Source: JACKCP01 sp034007295
GTDB taxonomy: Bacteria > Desulfobacterota > Desulfobacteria > Desulfobacterales > JACKCP01
Reading direction: 5' to 3'
Assembly: GCA_034007295.1 (NCBI GenBank)
Contig: JAVERC010000014.1
Coordinates: 4,008 to 68,007 of the forward strand
DNA: 64,000 bases
The first letter of the stretch is position 1; each line of letters begins with the position of its first letter. The notes beneath the pieces were generated by a model, which was not told the origin of the DNA, did no database searches, and saw nothing but the letters and a program-made list of their open reading frames with translations. Positions 18,570-27,647 of this stretch are shown here, one piece after another. The position numbers and the translations under genes are program-made.

Positions 18570-19781
18570 ATGAATTCTTCAGATATAGTTTTCATGTTTG
18601 TATCAACATCATTTGTAATGTTTATGATAATAGGGCTTGCTCTTTTTTACGGCGGTCTTGTAAGGGCAAGAAATATTTTAAGCATTATAGCTCAATGCAT
18701 GGTCTGTATTAGTCTTGTTACCATACTCTGGATTATTTACGGATATTCACTTGTGTTTGGCGGCGATGTTTACGGGTTTATAGGAAATTTTGACTTTGTT
18801 TTCCTCAAAAATGTCGGACAGGATGCAGGCCCCCATGCTGATAATATTCCGCATATTCTTTTTTGCATGTTTCAGCTTATGTTTGCAGCCATAACTCCAG
18901 CTCTTATAACAGGTGCCTTTGCTGAAAGAATGAAATTTAAGGCATTTATTCTTTTTACCTTTTTGTGGTCAACATTTGTTTATTTTCCGGTTGCACACTG
19001 GGTCTGGGGAGGAGGGTGGATTGGCACTCACGGAGGACTCGATTTTGCAGGGGGTACAGTTATTCATATAAATTCGGCTGTGGCAGCACTTGCAGGAGCA
19101 ATTGCAGTTGGAAAAAGAAAAGACTGGCCTTTAGAGCAGATAAAGCCTCACAATCTTGGGATTACTTTTTTAGGTGCCGGAATTTTATGGCTTGGCTGGT
19201 TTGGATTTAATTCAGGAAGTGCACTGGCTGCAAACGGCGTTGCAATGAATGCTTTTCTGGTAACCCAGATTGCTGCAAGTGCATCAGCTCTTTCATGGAT
19301 GGCAATTGAATGGAAAGTTCACGGCAAGCCTACAGTTCTTGGTCTTGCATCAGGTGCACTTGCAGGTCTTGTTGCAATAACCCCTGCTTCCGGGTTTGTG
19401 TCTGCTTTTCCTGCACTTTTAATAGGGTTTGCAGCCGGAATATTGTGTTTTTACGCAGTTGGGCTTAAAACAAGACTTAAATATGATGACTCACTTGATG
19501 TTGTTGCTATTCATGGAATCGGAGGTGTTTTTGGAGCACTTTCTACAGGCCTTTTTGCAAGCCTTGCTGTAAATCCTTCAGGAGCTGACGGGCTTTTTTA
19601 CGGGAATCCGTCTTTATTTATAATACAGCTTGCAGACAATGCAGCAGTAATTGTTTATTCACTGGCAGTAAGTTTGATAATTTTTAAAATAGTTGATTTT
19701 TTAACCGGTCTTAAAGTTTCACCTGAAGAAGAAAATGCAGGTCTTGATATTTCCCTTCATGGTGAGAAAGCATACAATTAA
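18570..19781 (+). CDS. amtB: ammonium transporter AmtB
   Basis: 403-residue integral membrane protein with about 11 helices, forming the trimeric ammonium channel. Family signatures include LALFYGGLVRARN near the start, HWVWGGGWIG with FAGGTVIHINS, and LWLGWFGFNSGSAL. The twin pore histidines lie in FAGGTVIHINS and DVVAIHGIGGVFGA. Unlike E. coli AmtB, no cleaved signal peptide precedes helix 1. It lies within the glnD-glnK-amtB-glnA operon and is partnered by GlnK. Confidence 0.96.
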   Translation: MNSSDIVFMFVSTSFVMFMIIGLALFYGGLVRARNILSIIAQCMVCISLVTILWIIYGYSLVFGGDVYGFIGNFDFVFLKNVGQDAGPHADNIPHILFCMFQLMFAAITPALITGAFAERMKFKAFILFTFLWSTFVYFPVAHWVWGGGWIGTHGGLDFAGGTVIHINSAVAALAGAIAVGKRKDWPLEQIKPHNLGITFLGAGILWLGWFGFNSGSALAANGVAMNAFLVTQIAASASALSWMAIEWKVHGKPTVLGLASGALAGLVAITPASGFVSAFPALLIGFAAGILCFYAVGLKTRLKYDDSLDVVAIHGIGGVFGALSTGLFASLAVNPSGADGLFYGNPSLFIIQLADNAAVIVYSLAVSLIIFKIVDFLTGLKVSPEEENAGLDISLHGEKAYN

Positions 19782-19802
19782 AGAAAATAAGGAGAATTTA
19801 AA

Positions 19803-21215
19803 ATGACACCGACACAGGTACTGGAATTTGCCAGAGAAAAAGGCATAAGGGTTGTAGATATCAGATTTATGGATTTCCCCGGAATCTGGCAGCATTTCTC
19901 AGTCCCTTTAAGCGAACTCAATGAAGGAAGCTTTGAAGACGGATTTGGTTTTGACGGATCAAGCATAAGAGGATGGAGAGATATCCATGAAAGCGACATG
20001 ATAGTTATTCCTGATCCTTCTACAGCAAAAATTGATCCTTTTTTTGAGCATCCAACTCTTGTTATGATTGGAAATATTGCAGATCCAATTACACATGAGC
20101 CATATGAAAAGGATCCAAGATATATTGCACAGAAAGCTGAAGCTTTTCTAAAAAGTACAGGAATAGGTGATGTATGCTTTATCGGACCTGAGCCTGAATT
20201 TTTTATTTTTGACGAAGTAAGATATTCAAGTGATCCCCACAATACCTTTTTTTCAATTGATTCAATTGAAGCAACATGGAACACAGGAAGGGAAGAATTC
20301 CCAAACCTCGGTTATAAGCCAAGAAGTAAGGAAGGCTATTTCCCAGTACCTCCTTCTGACAAGCTTCACGACTTGAGAACATCAATGATGCTTGCACTTG
20401 AAGATATTGGAATAGAAATGGAATGCCAGCACCACGAGGTTGCAACAGCAGGCCAGGGTGAAATTGACATGAGGTTTAAGCCGCTTGTTGAAATGGGCGA
20501 CCAGCTGGTATGGTTCAAGTATGTAATAAGGAATATGGCATATGTAAAAGGCCATTCTGTAACTTTTATGCCAAAACCTCTTTTTGGAGACAATGGTTCA
20601 GGCATGCATACCCATGCAAGTATATGGAAAGACGGCAAGCCGCTTTTTGCAGGTGATTTATATGCAGGAATGTCACAGGATGCTCTTTATGCAATAGGCG
20701 GTATTCTAAAGCACTGCGGAGCATTATGTGCAATTACAAATCCTACAACAAATTCATACAAAAGACTTGTTCCAGGATATGAAGCTCCTGTTAACCTTGC
20801 ATATTCAAGCAGCAACAGAAGTGCAGCTGTTCGTATTCCAATGTATGCAACTTCACCAAAGGCAAAAAGGCTTGAATTTAGAACTCCTGACCCTTCATGC
20901 AACGGATATATGGCTTTTTCAGCAATTCTTATGGCTATGATTGACGGAATTGAAAACAAAATAGATCCAGGCGATCCTCTTGATAAAAATATTTATGATC
21001 TTCCCCCTGAAGAATTAGCACAGATTCCATCTGCTCCAGGCTCTTTAAGCGAAGCTCTTGACTGTCTTGAAAAAGACTGCGGCTTTCTTTTAAAAGGCGG
21101 AGTTTTTACTGAAGAAGTTATTAAAACATGGATAAAGTACAAAAGAGAAAAGGAAATTATGGCTGTTAATTTAAGGCCTCATCCACATGAGTATATGCTT
21201 TATTATGATATTTAA
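19803..21215 (+). CDS. glnA: glutamine synthetase type I
   Basis: 470-residue GSI, assembling as a dodecamer and making glutamine from glutamate, ammonia and ATP. Catalytic segments seen are FGFDGSSIRGW, FIGPEPEFFIFD, HHEVATAGQGEID, NGSGMHTHASIW and KRLVPGYEAPVNLAYSSSNR. The adenylylation motif IYDLPPEE (Tyr near 397) is intact, so it is GSI-beta and controlled by the GlnE encoded at 12.5 kb. An AAGGAG ribosome site lies 22 nt after amtB. A strong terminator at 21243-21271 ends the operon. Confidence 0.98.
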   Translation: MTPTQVLEFAREKGIRVVDIRFMDFPGIWQHFSVPLSELNEGSFEDGFGFDGSSIRGWRDIHESDMIVIPDPSTAKIDPFFEHPTLVMIGNIADPITHEPYEKDPRYIAQKAEAFLKSTGIGDVCFIGPEPEFFIFDEVRYSSDPHNTFFSIDSIEATWNTGREEFPNLGYKPRSKEGYFPVPPSDKLHDLRTSMMLALEDIGIEMECQHHEVATAGQGEIDMRFKPLVEMGDQLVWFKYVIRNMAYVKGHSVTFMPKPLFGDNGSGMHTHASIWKDGKPLFAGDLYAGMSQDALYAIGGILKHCGALCAITNPTTNSYKRLVPGYEAPVNLAYSSSNRSAAVRIPMYATSPKAKRLEFRTPDPSCNGYMAFSAILMAMIDGIENKIDPGDPLDKNIYDLPPEELAQIPSAPGSLSEALDCLEKDCGFLLKGGVFTEEVIKTWIKYKREKEIMAVNLRPHPHEYMLYYDI

Positions 21216-21242
21216 TAATAAGGATTGTTAGTTTTTATATTT

Positions 21243-21271
21243 AAAAGCGGCTTATTCAAGCCGCTTTTTTT
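21243..21271 (+). terminator. rho-independent terminator of the gln operon
   Basis: AAAAGCGGCTT and AAGCCGCTTTTTTT form a GC-rich stem with a 4-nt loop followed by a T run, 28 nt after the glnA stop. Confidence 0.92.
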
Positions 21272-21280
21272 AAATAGCTG

Positions 21281-21315
21281 CTGAACAAAAAATTCTAGTT
21301 TTCGGCCAATCACTA
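21281..21315 (-). repeat. left end of the dispersed repeat, inverted orientation
   Basis: CTGAACAAAAAATTCTAGTTTTCGGCCAATCACTA is the reverse complement of the repeat's first 35 bases. The rest of the element is absent. Confidence 0.75.
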
Positions 21316-21389
21316 AATAAATAAAGACTTTTCTAAGCTTTTCATCAAGACAAAGCTCTGATTTTTATTGATTTGCCATATCTTTAAAA

Positions 21390-21432
21390 CCTGAATTGAG
21401 CGATTTTAAAAATATGAAACGCTCAACTTAGG
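21390..21432. repeat. covarying-hairpin family, intact copy
   Basis: CCTGAATTGAGCG and CGCTCAACTTAGG pair over 13 positions around the loop ATTTTAAAAATATGAAA. Together with the terminator and the repeat end it fills most of the 391-bp gap between glnA and the response regulator; the remaining AT-rich part shows no gene. Confidence 0.65.
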
Positions 21433-21606
21433 TAAAAGTAAATCATTAACCAGGCACCCCATAAAATAATTTGCAATAAAATTTAACTTTTAATAAATTA
21501 CACATTTCTTGAATAAACACCTTTTAAATTTGCTTTTAATATATAATTATATCATATAATTCTTAATTTAAGATTTGCTTGTTTTATATATTATCCGGAG
21601 ATATTT

Positions 21607-21981
21607 ATGGCTCAAAAAATTTTAATTATTGAAGATGATTCAGATTTAAGGCAGGTTTTGAAAATTATGCTTGAACAGGAAAACTATATTGTTTCCCAGG
21701 CTGAAAATGGATTGAGCGGTCTTAAAAAATTTAAAAATGACAGTTTTGATCTTGTGATTACAGATATAATTATGCCTGAAAAGGAAGGATTAGAAACTAT
21801 TTTTGAGCTGAAAAAAATTAACCCTTCAGTAAAAATTATAGCTATTTCAGGCGGGGGGCGGATTGCTGCCGAAGAATATCTTCTAATGGCAAAAAATTTT
21901 GGAGTATCAACTGTCTTATCAAAACCTTTTAAGAAAGATGCTTTTTTGTTTTCTGTAAAAGAAGCTCTTGGCATTAAATAA
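21607..21981 (+). CDS. single-domain response regulator (CheY-like)
   Basis: 124-residue receiver domain with no output domain. Acidic pocket DD at residues 10-11, phospho-acceptor Asp53 in LVITDIIMPEKEG, Ser/Thr switch in IAISGGG, and conserved Lys in VLSKPFKKD. The pocket looks functional. A kinase partner is not adjacent. Such stand-alone receivers pass phosphate to other proteins or bind targets directly. Ribosome site CCGGAG upstream of ATG. Confidence 0.9.
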   Translation: MAQKILIIEDDSDLRQVLKIMLEQENYIVSQAENGLSGLKKFKNDSFDLVITDIIMPEKEGLETIFELKKINPSVKIIAISGGGRIAAEEYLLMAKNFGVSTVLSKPFKKDAFLFSVKEALGIK

Positions 21982-22145
21982 CTGCAAGTCTAAAATTTAT
22001 GTTTTTAGTATTTATTGGATTAAAAATTTAATTTTAAAAATCATGGTGTAATAAAAATGAAAATTTATTCTTAAAATCTATTCAAATCCTGTTCTTGTTA
22101 ATCAATTTTTTTTGTTATTTTAAAATTTAAAATTCAGGAAAATTT

Positions 22146-23111
22146 ATGTTTACTGCAATATCTTGTCTTGTTTCAGGTCTTGTTCTGCTTTTGTGGAGTG
22201 CTGATAAATTTGTTGAAGGTGCTTCTGGTGTTGCAGAATACGCAGGTTTAAGTCCTCTTCTTATTGGAATATTGATTGTAGGTTTCGGGACTTCGGCTCC
22301 GGAACTTATAGTTTCAGTCACAGCAGCCTTGAATAAAAGTACTTCCATAGCAATAGGCAATGCCTATGGTTCAAATATTGCCAATATTGGTCTTATTCTT
22401 GGAATTACAGCACTTATAAAACCTGTAAGGGTAGGTTCTCAAGTTTTGAAAAAAGAACTTCCCATACTTTTTTCAATAACACTTTTTTCATTTTTGCTTA
22501 TTTTTGACTTTAAAATTTCAAGGGTTGAAGCACTTTTCCTTTTAATCCTTTTTTCAATCCTTATGTGGTGGAGTTTTTTTCAGGATAAAAAAAAAGGTCT
22601 TGATAATTTTGATACTGAAGTAAAAGACAGCTTGAGTTTAAAAACGCTCAGTCTTAAAAAATCTGTTTTTTTTACTATTACAGGTCTTTTGCTTTTAATT
22701 GTTTCTTCAAGGCTTCTTGTTTTTGGTGCAGTATTTTTAGCAAAAAAAGCAGGAATAAGTGATCTTTTAATTGGACTCACCATAATAGCACTTGGAACTT
22801 CACTTCCAGAACTTGCATCTTCTGTTGCAGCAGCATTTAAGGGAAAACATGACATAGCACTTGGAAATATAATAGGATCAAACCTTTTTAACACACTTGC
22901 TGTAACAGGCCTTGCTTTTTTTGTTTATCCGTCTGATTTTCCAGGGGAAGTTCTTAGCCGTGATTTTGTATTTATGCTTTTTCTTACTGCAATGATTTTT
23001 ATTACAGGATTTGGATTTAAAAGGCAGGGAAGAATAAACCGGTTTGAAGGTTTTTTGCTTTTATGTATTTATTTTATTTATATCGGGTATCTTATTTTTT
23101 CCCAGGTTTAA
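22146..23111 (+). CDS. CaCA-family calcium/sodium antiporter (YrbG-like)
   Basis: 321-residue inner-membrane protein with about ten helices and the two inverted alpha-repeats that define the cation/Ca2+ exchanger fold. These are GFGTSAPELIVSVTAA with GNAYGSNIANIGLILG, and ALGTSLPELASSVAAA with GNIIGSNLFNTLAVTG. The acidic residue in each GTSxPE motif binds the cation. The MscS-type channel gene begins 17 nt downstream, suggesting co-transcription of two ion/osmotic functions. Confidence 0.92.
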   Translation: MFTAISCLVSGLVLLLWSADKFVEGASGVAEYAGLSPLLIGILIVGFGTSAPELIVSVTAALNKSTSIAIGNAYGSNIANIGLILGITALIKPVRVGSQVLKKELPILFSITLFSFLLIFDFKISRVEALFLLILFSILMWWSFFQDKKKGLDNFDTEVKDSLSLKTLSLKKSVFFTITGLLLLIVSSRLLVFGAVFLAKKAGISDLLIGLTIIALGTSLPELASSVAAAFKGKHDIALGNIIGSNLFNTLAVTGLAFFVYPSDFPGEVLSRDFVFMLFLTAMIFITGFGFKRQGRINRFEGFLLLCIYFIYIGYLIFSQV

Positions 23112-23128
23112 ATTTAAAAGGATTTTAT

Positions 23129-25609
23129 ATGAAAAGATTTTTTTTTCTAGTTGTTTTTGTTCTTTTTGCCGTGCAAGGTTTTTCAGAAAATTCTGAAATT
23201 TCAAATGATGAAGATTATATGATAAACCATTTTGAGCAGGCTCTTGAAAGTTCAGAAAAGACAAAATCACTTTATTTAAATGACTTTGAAATAGAAAAAA
23301 AAGCATATGAGGAATTAAAGGCACAAATAGATGACCAGCTTCAAAGAATAAATATTTATAAAAATCTTTTAATTGTCCCTGATGTAAGCATTGAAGCTTT
23401 AGAAAAAAGTCTTGATGAGATAAATGTTGGACTTTCAACCATAAACTCAAGAATTTCTGCCTTAAGGGAAAAACTTTTAAAAACTGACGAAAAACTTGCC
23501 TCATTAGAAGACAAAATTAATTTCAGTTCTAAAATTTTAAAAAAAAATTCTGATGAAACAGGTTATACAGCTGAAATAAAAAAATATAATTCAGTTCTTC
23601 AAGACAAGAAAAAGCTTCTTATTTCAATAAAAGGCTATGCTAATTCAAGAATAACTCTTCTTGAGTCACTCAAATCTTCTCTTGATGATTTAAAACAGAT
23701 TTTTGAAAAAGACATAAAAGAGAAAAAAGATGTAATCTTATTTAAAAATGAAGAAATTTCATTCAAAATTTTTTCATTTCAGGTCATTTACCAGGATTTT
23801 AGAAAAATCAGCACAATAATTTCACAATATTTTTCACATGAAACTGTTTTAAAGAAAAAAGAGCTTTTAAAAGAACACCTTAATACAGGTCATTTTGTAG
23901 CTCTTTTTGTATTTTTAACTGCTGTTGTGTTTTTATTAAGCAGTAAAAAATATCTTTTAAGAAATGAAAAATATGAAAATTTAAAAAAACAGCAATGGGG
24001 TTATCCTTTTGTTCTTGCAGAAAAAACAATTTTATTGATTATGCTTTTTTTTCTTGTTGAGGTTTTTGCAAAATCAAAACTTTATATAGTTTTTCCAGAT
24101 ATTTTAAAATTTTTAAGGGATTTTATTCTTGTTTTACTTTTTACAAAAATCGGGTCTGAATCTTTAAGGCTTATATCACTTGAGGTAAATGCTTTTTATA
24201 TTCAATCTGTTTCCAAATGGAGAAACAGGCTTTTTTTGGGAATAAGAATTTATGCATTAATTTATCTTGCTCTTGGAAGTTTTACTTCATTTGAAAATAC
24301 CATTCTTCTTGGATTAAGGGTTGTATCCGAGTTTTTATTGTGTACAGCTGTTTTTGTTTTCTGGTCTTTATGTAAAAAATCAGGCGAATATGCTGAAAAC
24401 AAGGCTTCCAAACTAATGGAATGGTGGACAAAATGTATTTTTGTTTCAGGTCTTTTATTTGAAATTGCAGGGTTTAGATATTTGACTTCATGGTGGTTCA
24501 TTTCTTGGGGAAGAACAATAGTTTTAATTTTTGTTGTTTTTATTCTTTACAACGGCCTTGAAAAGTTAAAACAAAGTATTTATGAAAAAAAATCCACTGA
24601 AAATGAAGCAGAAGAAGACAAAAAATCCTATTACTGGTTTTTTTCCAATGGAGCATATATCTTTATAGTGTTTTTGTTTATAACAGGGTTTGCTTTTTCA
24701 TGGGGCAGGGGAGAAGATTTTCTTGTATTGTTTTTTGATATTTTCAGCCAAAAATATACATTGGGAAAAATTGAACTAAGTATAGCAGGATTTTTTTATG
24801 CAGGTCTTGTTATTCTGGCAACTTATGTTTTAACCTCTTTCTGGAAAAAAATGATGCTTGAGCATTTTTTAAGGGAAAGCGGATTATCAGAAGGGGTAAA
24901 GGATTCAATAACTACAATTTCTGTTTATCTTGTATGGGCTGCCGGAATTTTAATAAGTTTCAGTGTTCTTGGGCTTAATTCTGCTTCAATGGCATTTGGA
25001 TTTGGTGCTTTAGGTATAGGTCTTGGTTTTGGTCTTCAAAATATTTTTAGTAATTTTATCAGCGGACTTATTCTTTTGTTTGAAAGACCTATTCAGGTTG
25101 GAGATGTTGTTGAGGTTGGAGGTGTATGGGGAGAAGTTATTAAAATCAATGTAAGAGCAACAATTGTTCAAACATATACACATTCTTCACTCATTATTCC
25201 AAACTCTGAATTTATAAGTTCCCAGGTTATAAACTGGAGCCACAGGGATCCTTTTATAAGAAGGGATTTGAATATTGGTGTTGCTTATTCATCTGATACA
25301 TCTCTTGTGGAAAAACTTCTGCTTCAGGCTGCTGATAAAGTTCCTGAAATAAGGCTTTATCCAAAAAAACCAATTGTCCAGTTTATAAATTTTGGAGACA
25401 GTTCCCTTGATTTCAGGGTTAGATTCTGGTCAACCATAGATGATTTTGTGGCTGCTGAAAGTAAGCTTAGATTTGCAATTACAAATATTTTCAGGGAAAA
25501 TAACATTGAAATTCCTTTTCCTCAAAGGGATATTTACATAAGATCTGCTCAACCTTCTAATGAAGGTTTAATTGCCACTGATAAAAAACCGGCTGAAAAT
25601 CCAGGTTAA
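23129..25609 (+). CDS. large MscS-family mechanosensitive channel with periplasmic coiled coil
   Basis: About 826 residues. The signal peptide is MKRFFFLVVFVLFAVQGFS. A periplasmic helical/coiled-coil region covers about residues 25-265, followed by about eight further transmembrane helices. The MscS pore and beta domain shows the Gly/Ala-rich helix GALGIGLGFGLQNIFSNFISG near 640 and then FERPIQVGDVVEV. The layout resembles MscK/MscM rather than the small MscS. ATG at 23129 is preferred because it has an AAAAGGA ribosome site and starts a clean signal peptide. It protects against hypo-osmotic shock by analogy with the family. Confidence 0.9.
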   Translation: MKRFFFLVVFVLFAVQGFSENSEISNDEDYMINHFEQALESSEKTKSLYLNDFEIEKKAYEELKAQIDDQLQRINIYKNLLIVPDVSIEALEKSLDEINVGLSTINSRISALREKLLKTDEKLASLEDKINFSSKILKKNSDETGYTAEIKKYNSVLQDKKKLLISIKGYANSRITLLESLKSSLDDLKQIFEKDIKEKKDVILFKNEEISFKIFSFQVIYQDFRKISTIISQYFSHETVLKKKELLKEHLNTGHFVALFVFLTAVVFLLSSKKYLLRNEKYENLKKQQWGYPFVLAEKTILLIMLFFLVEVFAKSKLYIVFPDILKFLRDFILVLLFTKIGSESLRLISLEVNAFYIQSVSKWRNRLFLGIRIYALIYLALGSFTSFENTILLGLRVVSEFLLCTAVFVFWSLCKKSGEYAENKASKLMEWWTKCIFVSGLLFEIAGFRYLTSWWFISWGRTIVLIFVVFILYNGLEKLKQSIYEKKSTENEAEEDKKSYYWFFSNGAYIFIVFLFITGFAFSWGRGEDFLVLFFDIFSQKYTLGKIELSIAGFFYAGLVILATYVLTSFWKKMMLEHFLRESGLSEGVKDSITTISVYLVWAAGILISFSVLGLNSASMAFGFGALGIGLGFGLQNIFSNFISGLILLFERPIQVGDVVEVGGVWGEVIKINVRATIVQTYTHSSLIIPNSEFISSQVINWSHRDPFIRRDLNIGVAYSSDTSLVEKLLLQAADKVPEIRLYPKKPIVQFINFGDSSLDFRVRFWSTIDDFVAAESKLRFAITNIFRENNIEIPFPQRDIYIRSAQPSNEGLIATDKKPAENPG

Positions 25610-25659
25610 CTCATAAAACAAGAATTTTTTTCAGTGCAAGAGAAAAATTATCTGATTTA

Positions 25660-25692
25660 AAATGCAAAGACATAAAATCTGCCTTTGCATTT
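25660..25692. terminator. bidirectional rho-independent terminator
   Basis: AAATGCAAAG and CTTTGCATTT form a 10-bp stem with a 13-nt loop and a T run on the plus strand. It lies between the convergent mscS-type and sulP genes. Confidence 0.75.
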
Positions 25693-25701
25693 TTTGTTTT
25701 A

Positions 25702-27396
25702 TCAGTTGAGAAGAGGAATAGTTGATATTTTAGTTGACTTAGATGTGTTTAATGTTCTGGTGTCTGCTTCTGCCAGAGCCTGAATAATTGATTCAAATAC
25801 GTTATTTTTGCCTATCATGTCTATAATTTTGCAGGCTTTTAAAGTTTTTTCAACCTGAGGCTGCATTCCTGTAATAAAAATTTGTGTGCCGTCTTCCCTG
25901 GTTTTTTCAATCATTTCTTCAAAGGCTCTTATTCCTGTTGCATCAATTGCTGGAACATGTCCCATTCTTATTATTAATATTTTGGGAGCTTTTCTTACAA
26001 TTTTCAAAGTGTCCTTGAATTTATTGGCAGCACCAAAGAAAAAAGGACCATGTATTTCAAAAACAAAAACACCCTCTGGAATACTCTCTTTGTCAACTGG
26101 AAGAAAATCTGAATTATGTTTTGTATTTATTTTATTTTCAGATGAAATTGGATCAAAATGAGTAACATCAGCCATTCTTTTCATGAAAAGAAATGCGGAA
26201 AGGACAATCCCTGCTTCTATTGCTATTGTAAGATCGAAAAATATTGTTATTAAAAATGTTGAAACAAGAACAGTAATATCTGATTTTGGGGAACGGAAAA
26301 GCCTTATAAAATAAGAAAAATTGCTCATGTGCCAGGCTACAATCAAAAGAACTGCCGAAAGTGTTGAAAGGGGAATAAAGGAAACAAGTCTGCCAAAAAA
26401 AAGAAGAATGCATAAAAGTGTAAATGCATGGAAAATTCCTGAAAGAGGAGTCCTTCCACCGTTTTTTATATTTGTTGCTGTTCTTGCAATTGCACCTGTT
26501 GCTGGAATACCGCCAAAAATCGGGGATAAAATATTGGCAATTCCCTGTGCAATAAGTTCTTTATTTGAATTGTGCCGTTGTCCTGTCATTCCGTCTGCTA
26601 CTACTGCAGATAAAAGTGATTCTATTGCTCCAAGCATTGCAATGGTAAAAGCAGGCATAATCAGTTCTGTTATTTTGGATAAGTCAAAATCTGGAATTGC
26701 AGGCATGGGAAGACTTGAGGAAATTTGTCCGAATTTAGTGCCTATGGTTGGTGTATCAATGTTAAAAAAAAGTACAAGCAGGGAACTTGTAATTATTGCA
26801 ATTACAGAACCTGGTATGGTTTTGTTATAATTTTGCCATAATAGAATAAGTGCAAGGGAAAATATTCCAATAAAAGCAGTTGAAAGATTTATATTTTTAA
26901 AAAAATTAAGAATTTGATAAATACTGTCTGGTTCTATTAAGCCTATTCCAAGAAAATCTTTAAGCTGTGTAAATCCTATTATAACTGCAATTCCTGATGT
27001 AAAGCCTATGGTCATTGGATAGGGTATATATTTTATTACAGATCCAAGCCTGAAAATTCCAAAAAAAATAAGAATAATACCAGCCATAATTGTAGATAGA
27101 GCAAGACCCTGGTATCCGTATTTTTGGACAATTCCCAAAATAATGATGATAAAAGCACCGGTAGGTCCTCCGATCTGGACTTTTGAACCTCCGAAAGCAG
27201 AAATTATAAAACCTGCAATAACAGCAGTATAAATTCCCTGCTCAGGACTTACTCCGGATGCTATTGCAAAGGCAATTGCTAAGGGAAGAGCCACAATTCC
27301 AACAATAAGCCCGGATGTTAATTCATTGTAAACTACTTTAAAACTGAAATTTTCTTTAAGTTTTAAAACTTTAGAAAAAAAGGGAACAGCAAGCAT
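25702..27396 (-). CDS. SulP/SLC26 anion transporter with STAS domain
   Basis: 564-residue transporter: about 12-14 membrane helices (residues about 25-400) and a C-terminal cytosolic STAS domain (about 435-545, with IRMGHVPAIDATGIRAFEEM). The signature GLYTAVIAGF-like stretch reads GIYTAVIAGFIISAFGGS here. SulP proteins move sulfate, bicarbonate or dicarboxylates; in a sulfate reducer sulfate uptake is attractive but cannot be proven from sequence. A GGCGGAGG ribosome site precedes ATG. Confidence 0.9.
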   Translation of the reverse strand: MLAVPFFSKVLKLKENFSFKVVYNELTSGLIVGIVALPLAIAFAIASGVSPEQGIYTAVIAGFIISAFGGSKVQIGGPTGAFIIIILGIVQKYGYQGLALSTIMAGIILIFFGIFRLGSVIKYIPYPMTIGFTSGIAVIIGFTQLKDFLGIGLIEPDSIYQILNFFKNINLSTAFIGIFSLALILLWQNYNKTIPGSVIAIITSSLLVLFFNIDTPTIGTKFGQISSSLPMPAIPDFDLSKITELIMPAFTIAMLGAIESLLSAVVADGMTGQRHNSNKELIAQGIANILSPIFGGIPATGAIARTATNIKNGGRTPLSGIFHAFTLLCILLFFGRLVSFIPLSTLSAVLLIVAWHMSNFSYFIRLFRSPKSDITVLVSTFLITIFFDLTIAIEAGIVLSAFLFMKRMADVTHFDPISSENKINTKHNSDFLPVDKESIPEGVFVFEIHGPFFFGAANKFKDTLKIVRKAPKILIIRMGHVPAIDATGIRAFEEMIEKTREDGTQIFITGMQPQVEKTLKACKIIDMIGKNNVFESIIQALAEADTRTLNTSKSTKISTIPLLN

Positions 27397-27552
27397 GTAA
27401 TATCCTCCGCCATTAAATTTAGCTGTTAATGGAAGTAGATATCAGGTGGTCGTGCGTCTTTCTTTTGGGGGTATAAGGCGTAGGCCAGATGATAGGTACT
27501 AAAACAGAGCATAATTAGACCTGAATTATCATATTGTCAAGTTAAAAAATAT

Positions 27553-27624
27553 AAGCACCAGCTGAAAAAACTGTTTTTTTGTTCATTAAAAAATTTACAA
27601 ATATAAAACGATCAATTGGTGCTT
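27553..27624. repeat. covarying-hairpin family copy
   Basis: AAGCACCAGCTGA and TCAATTGGTGCTT pair over 13 positions with two imperfect pairs. The loop includes TTTACAAATATAAAACG, like the other copies. It lies 23 bp past the stop of the DUF1015 gene on the minus strand. Confidence 0.6.
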
Positions 27625-27647
27625 AAATAGACAGGTATAATCACTAT

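Noticed and set aside
21607..21981. Response regulator as partner of the hybrid kinase at 38.9 kb
   Set aside because: The genes are 17 kb apart in unrelated contexts and the kinase already carries its own receiver; no support.
27426..27512. 28-codon minus-strand ORF upstream of the sulP gene, as a leader peptide
   Set aside because: Weak ribosome site, no terminator/antiterminator structure or regulatory codon run; not supported.
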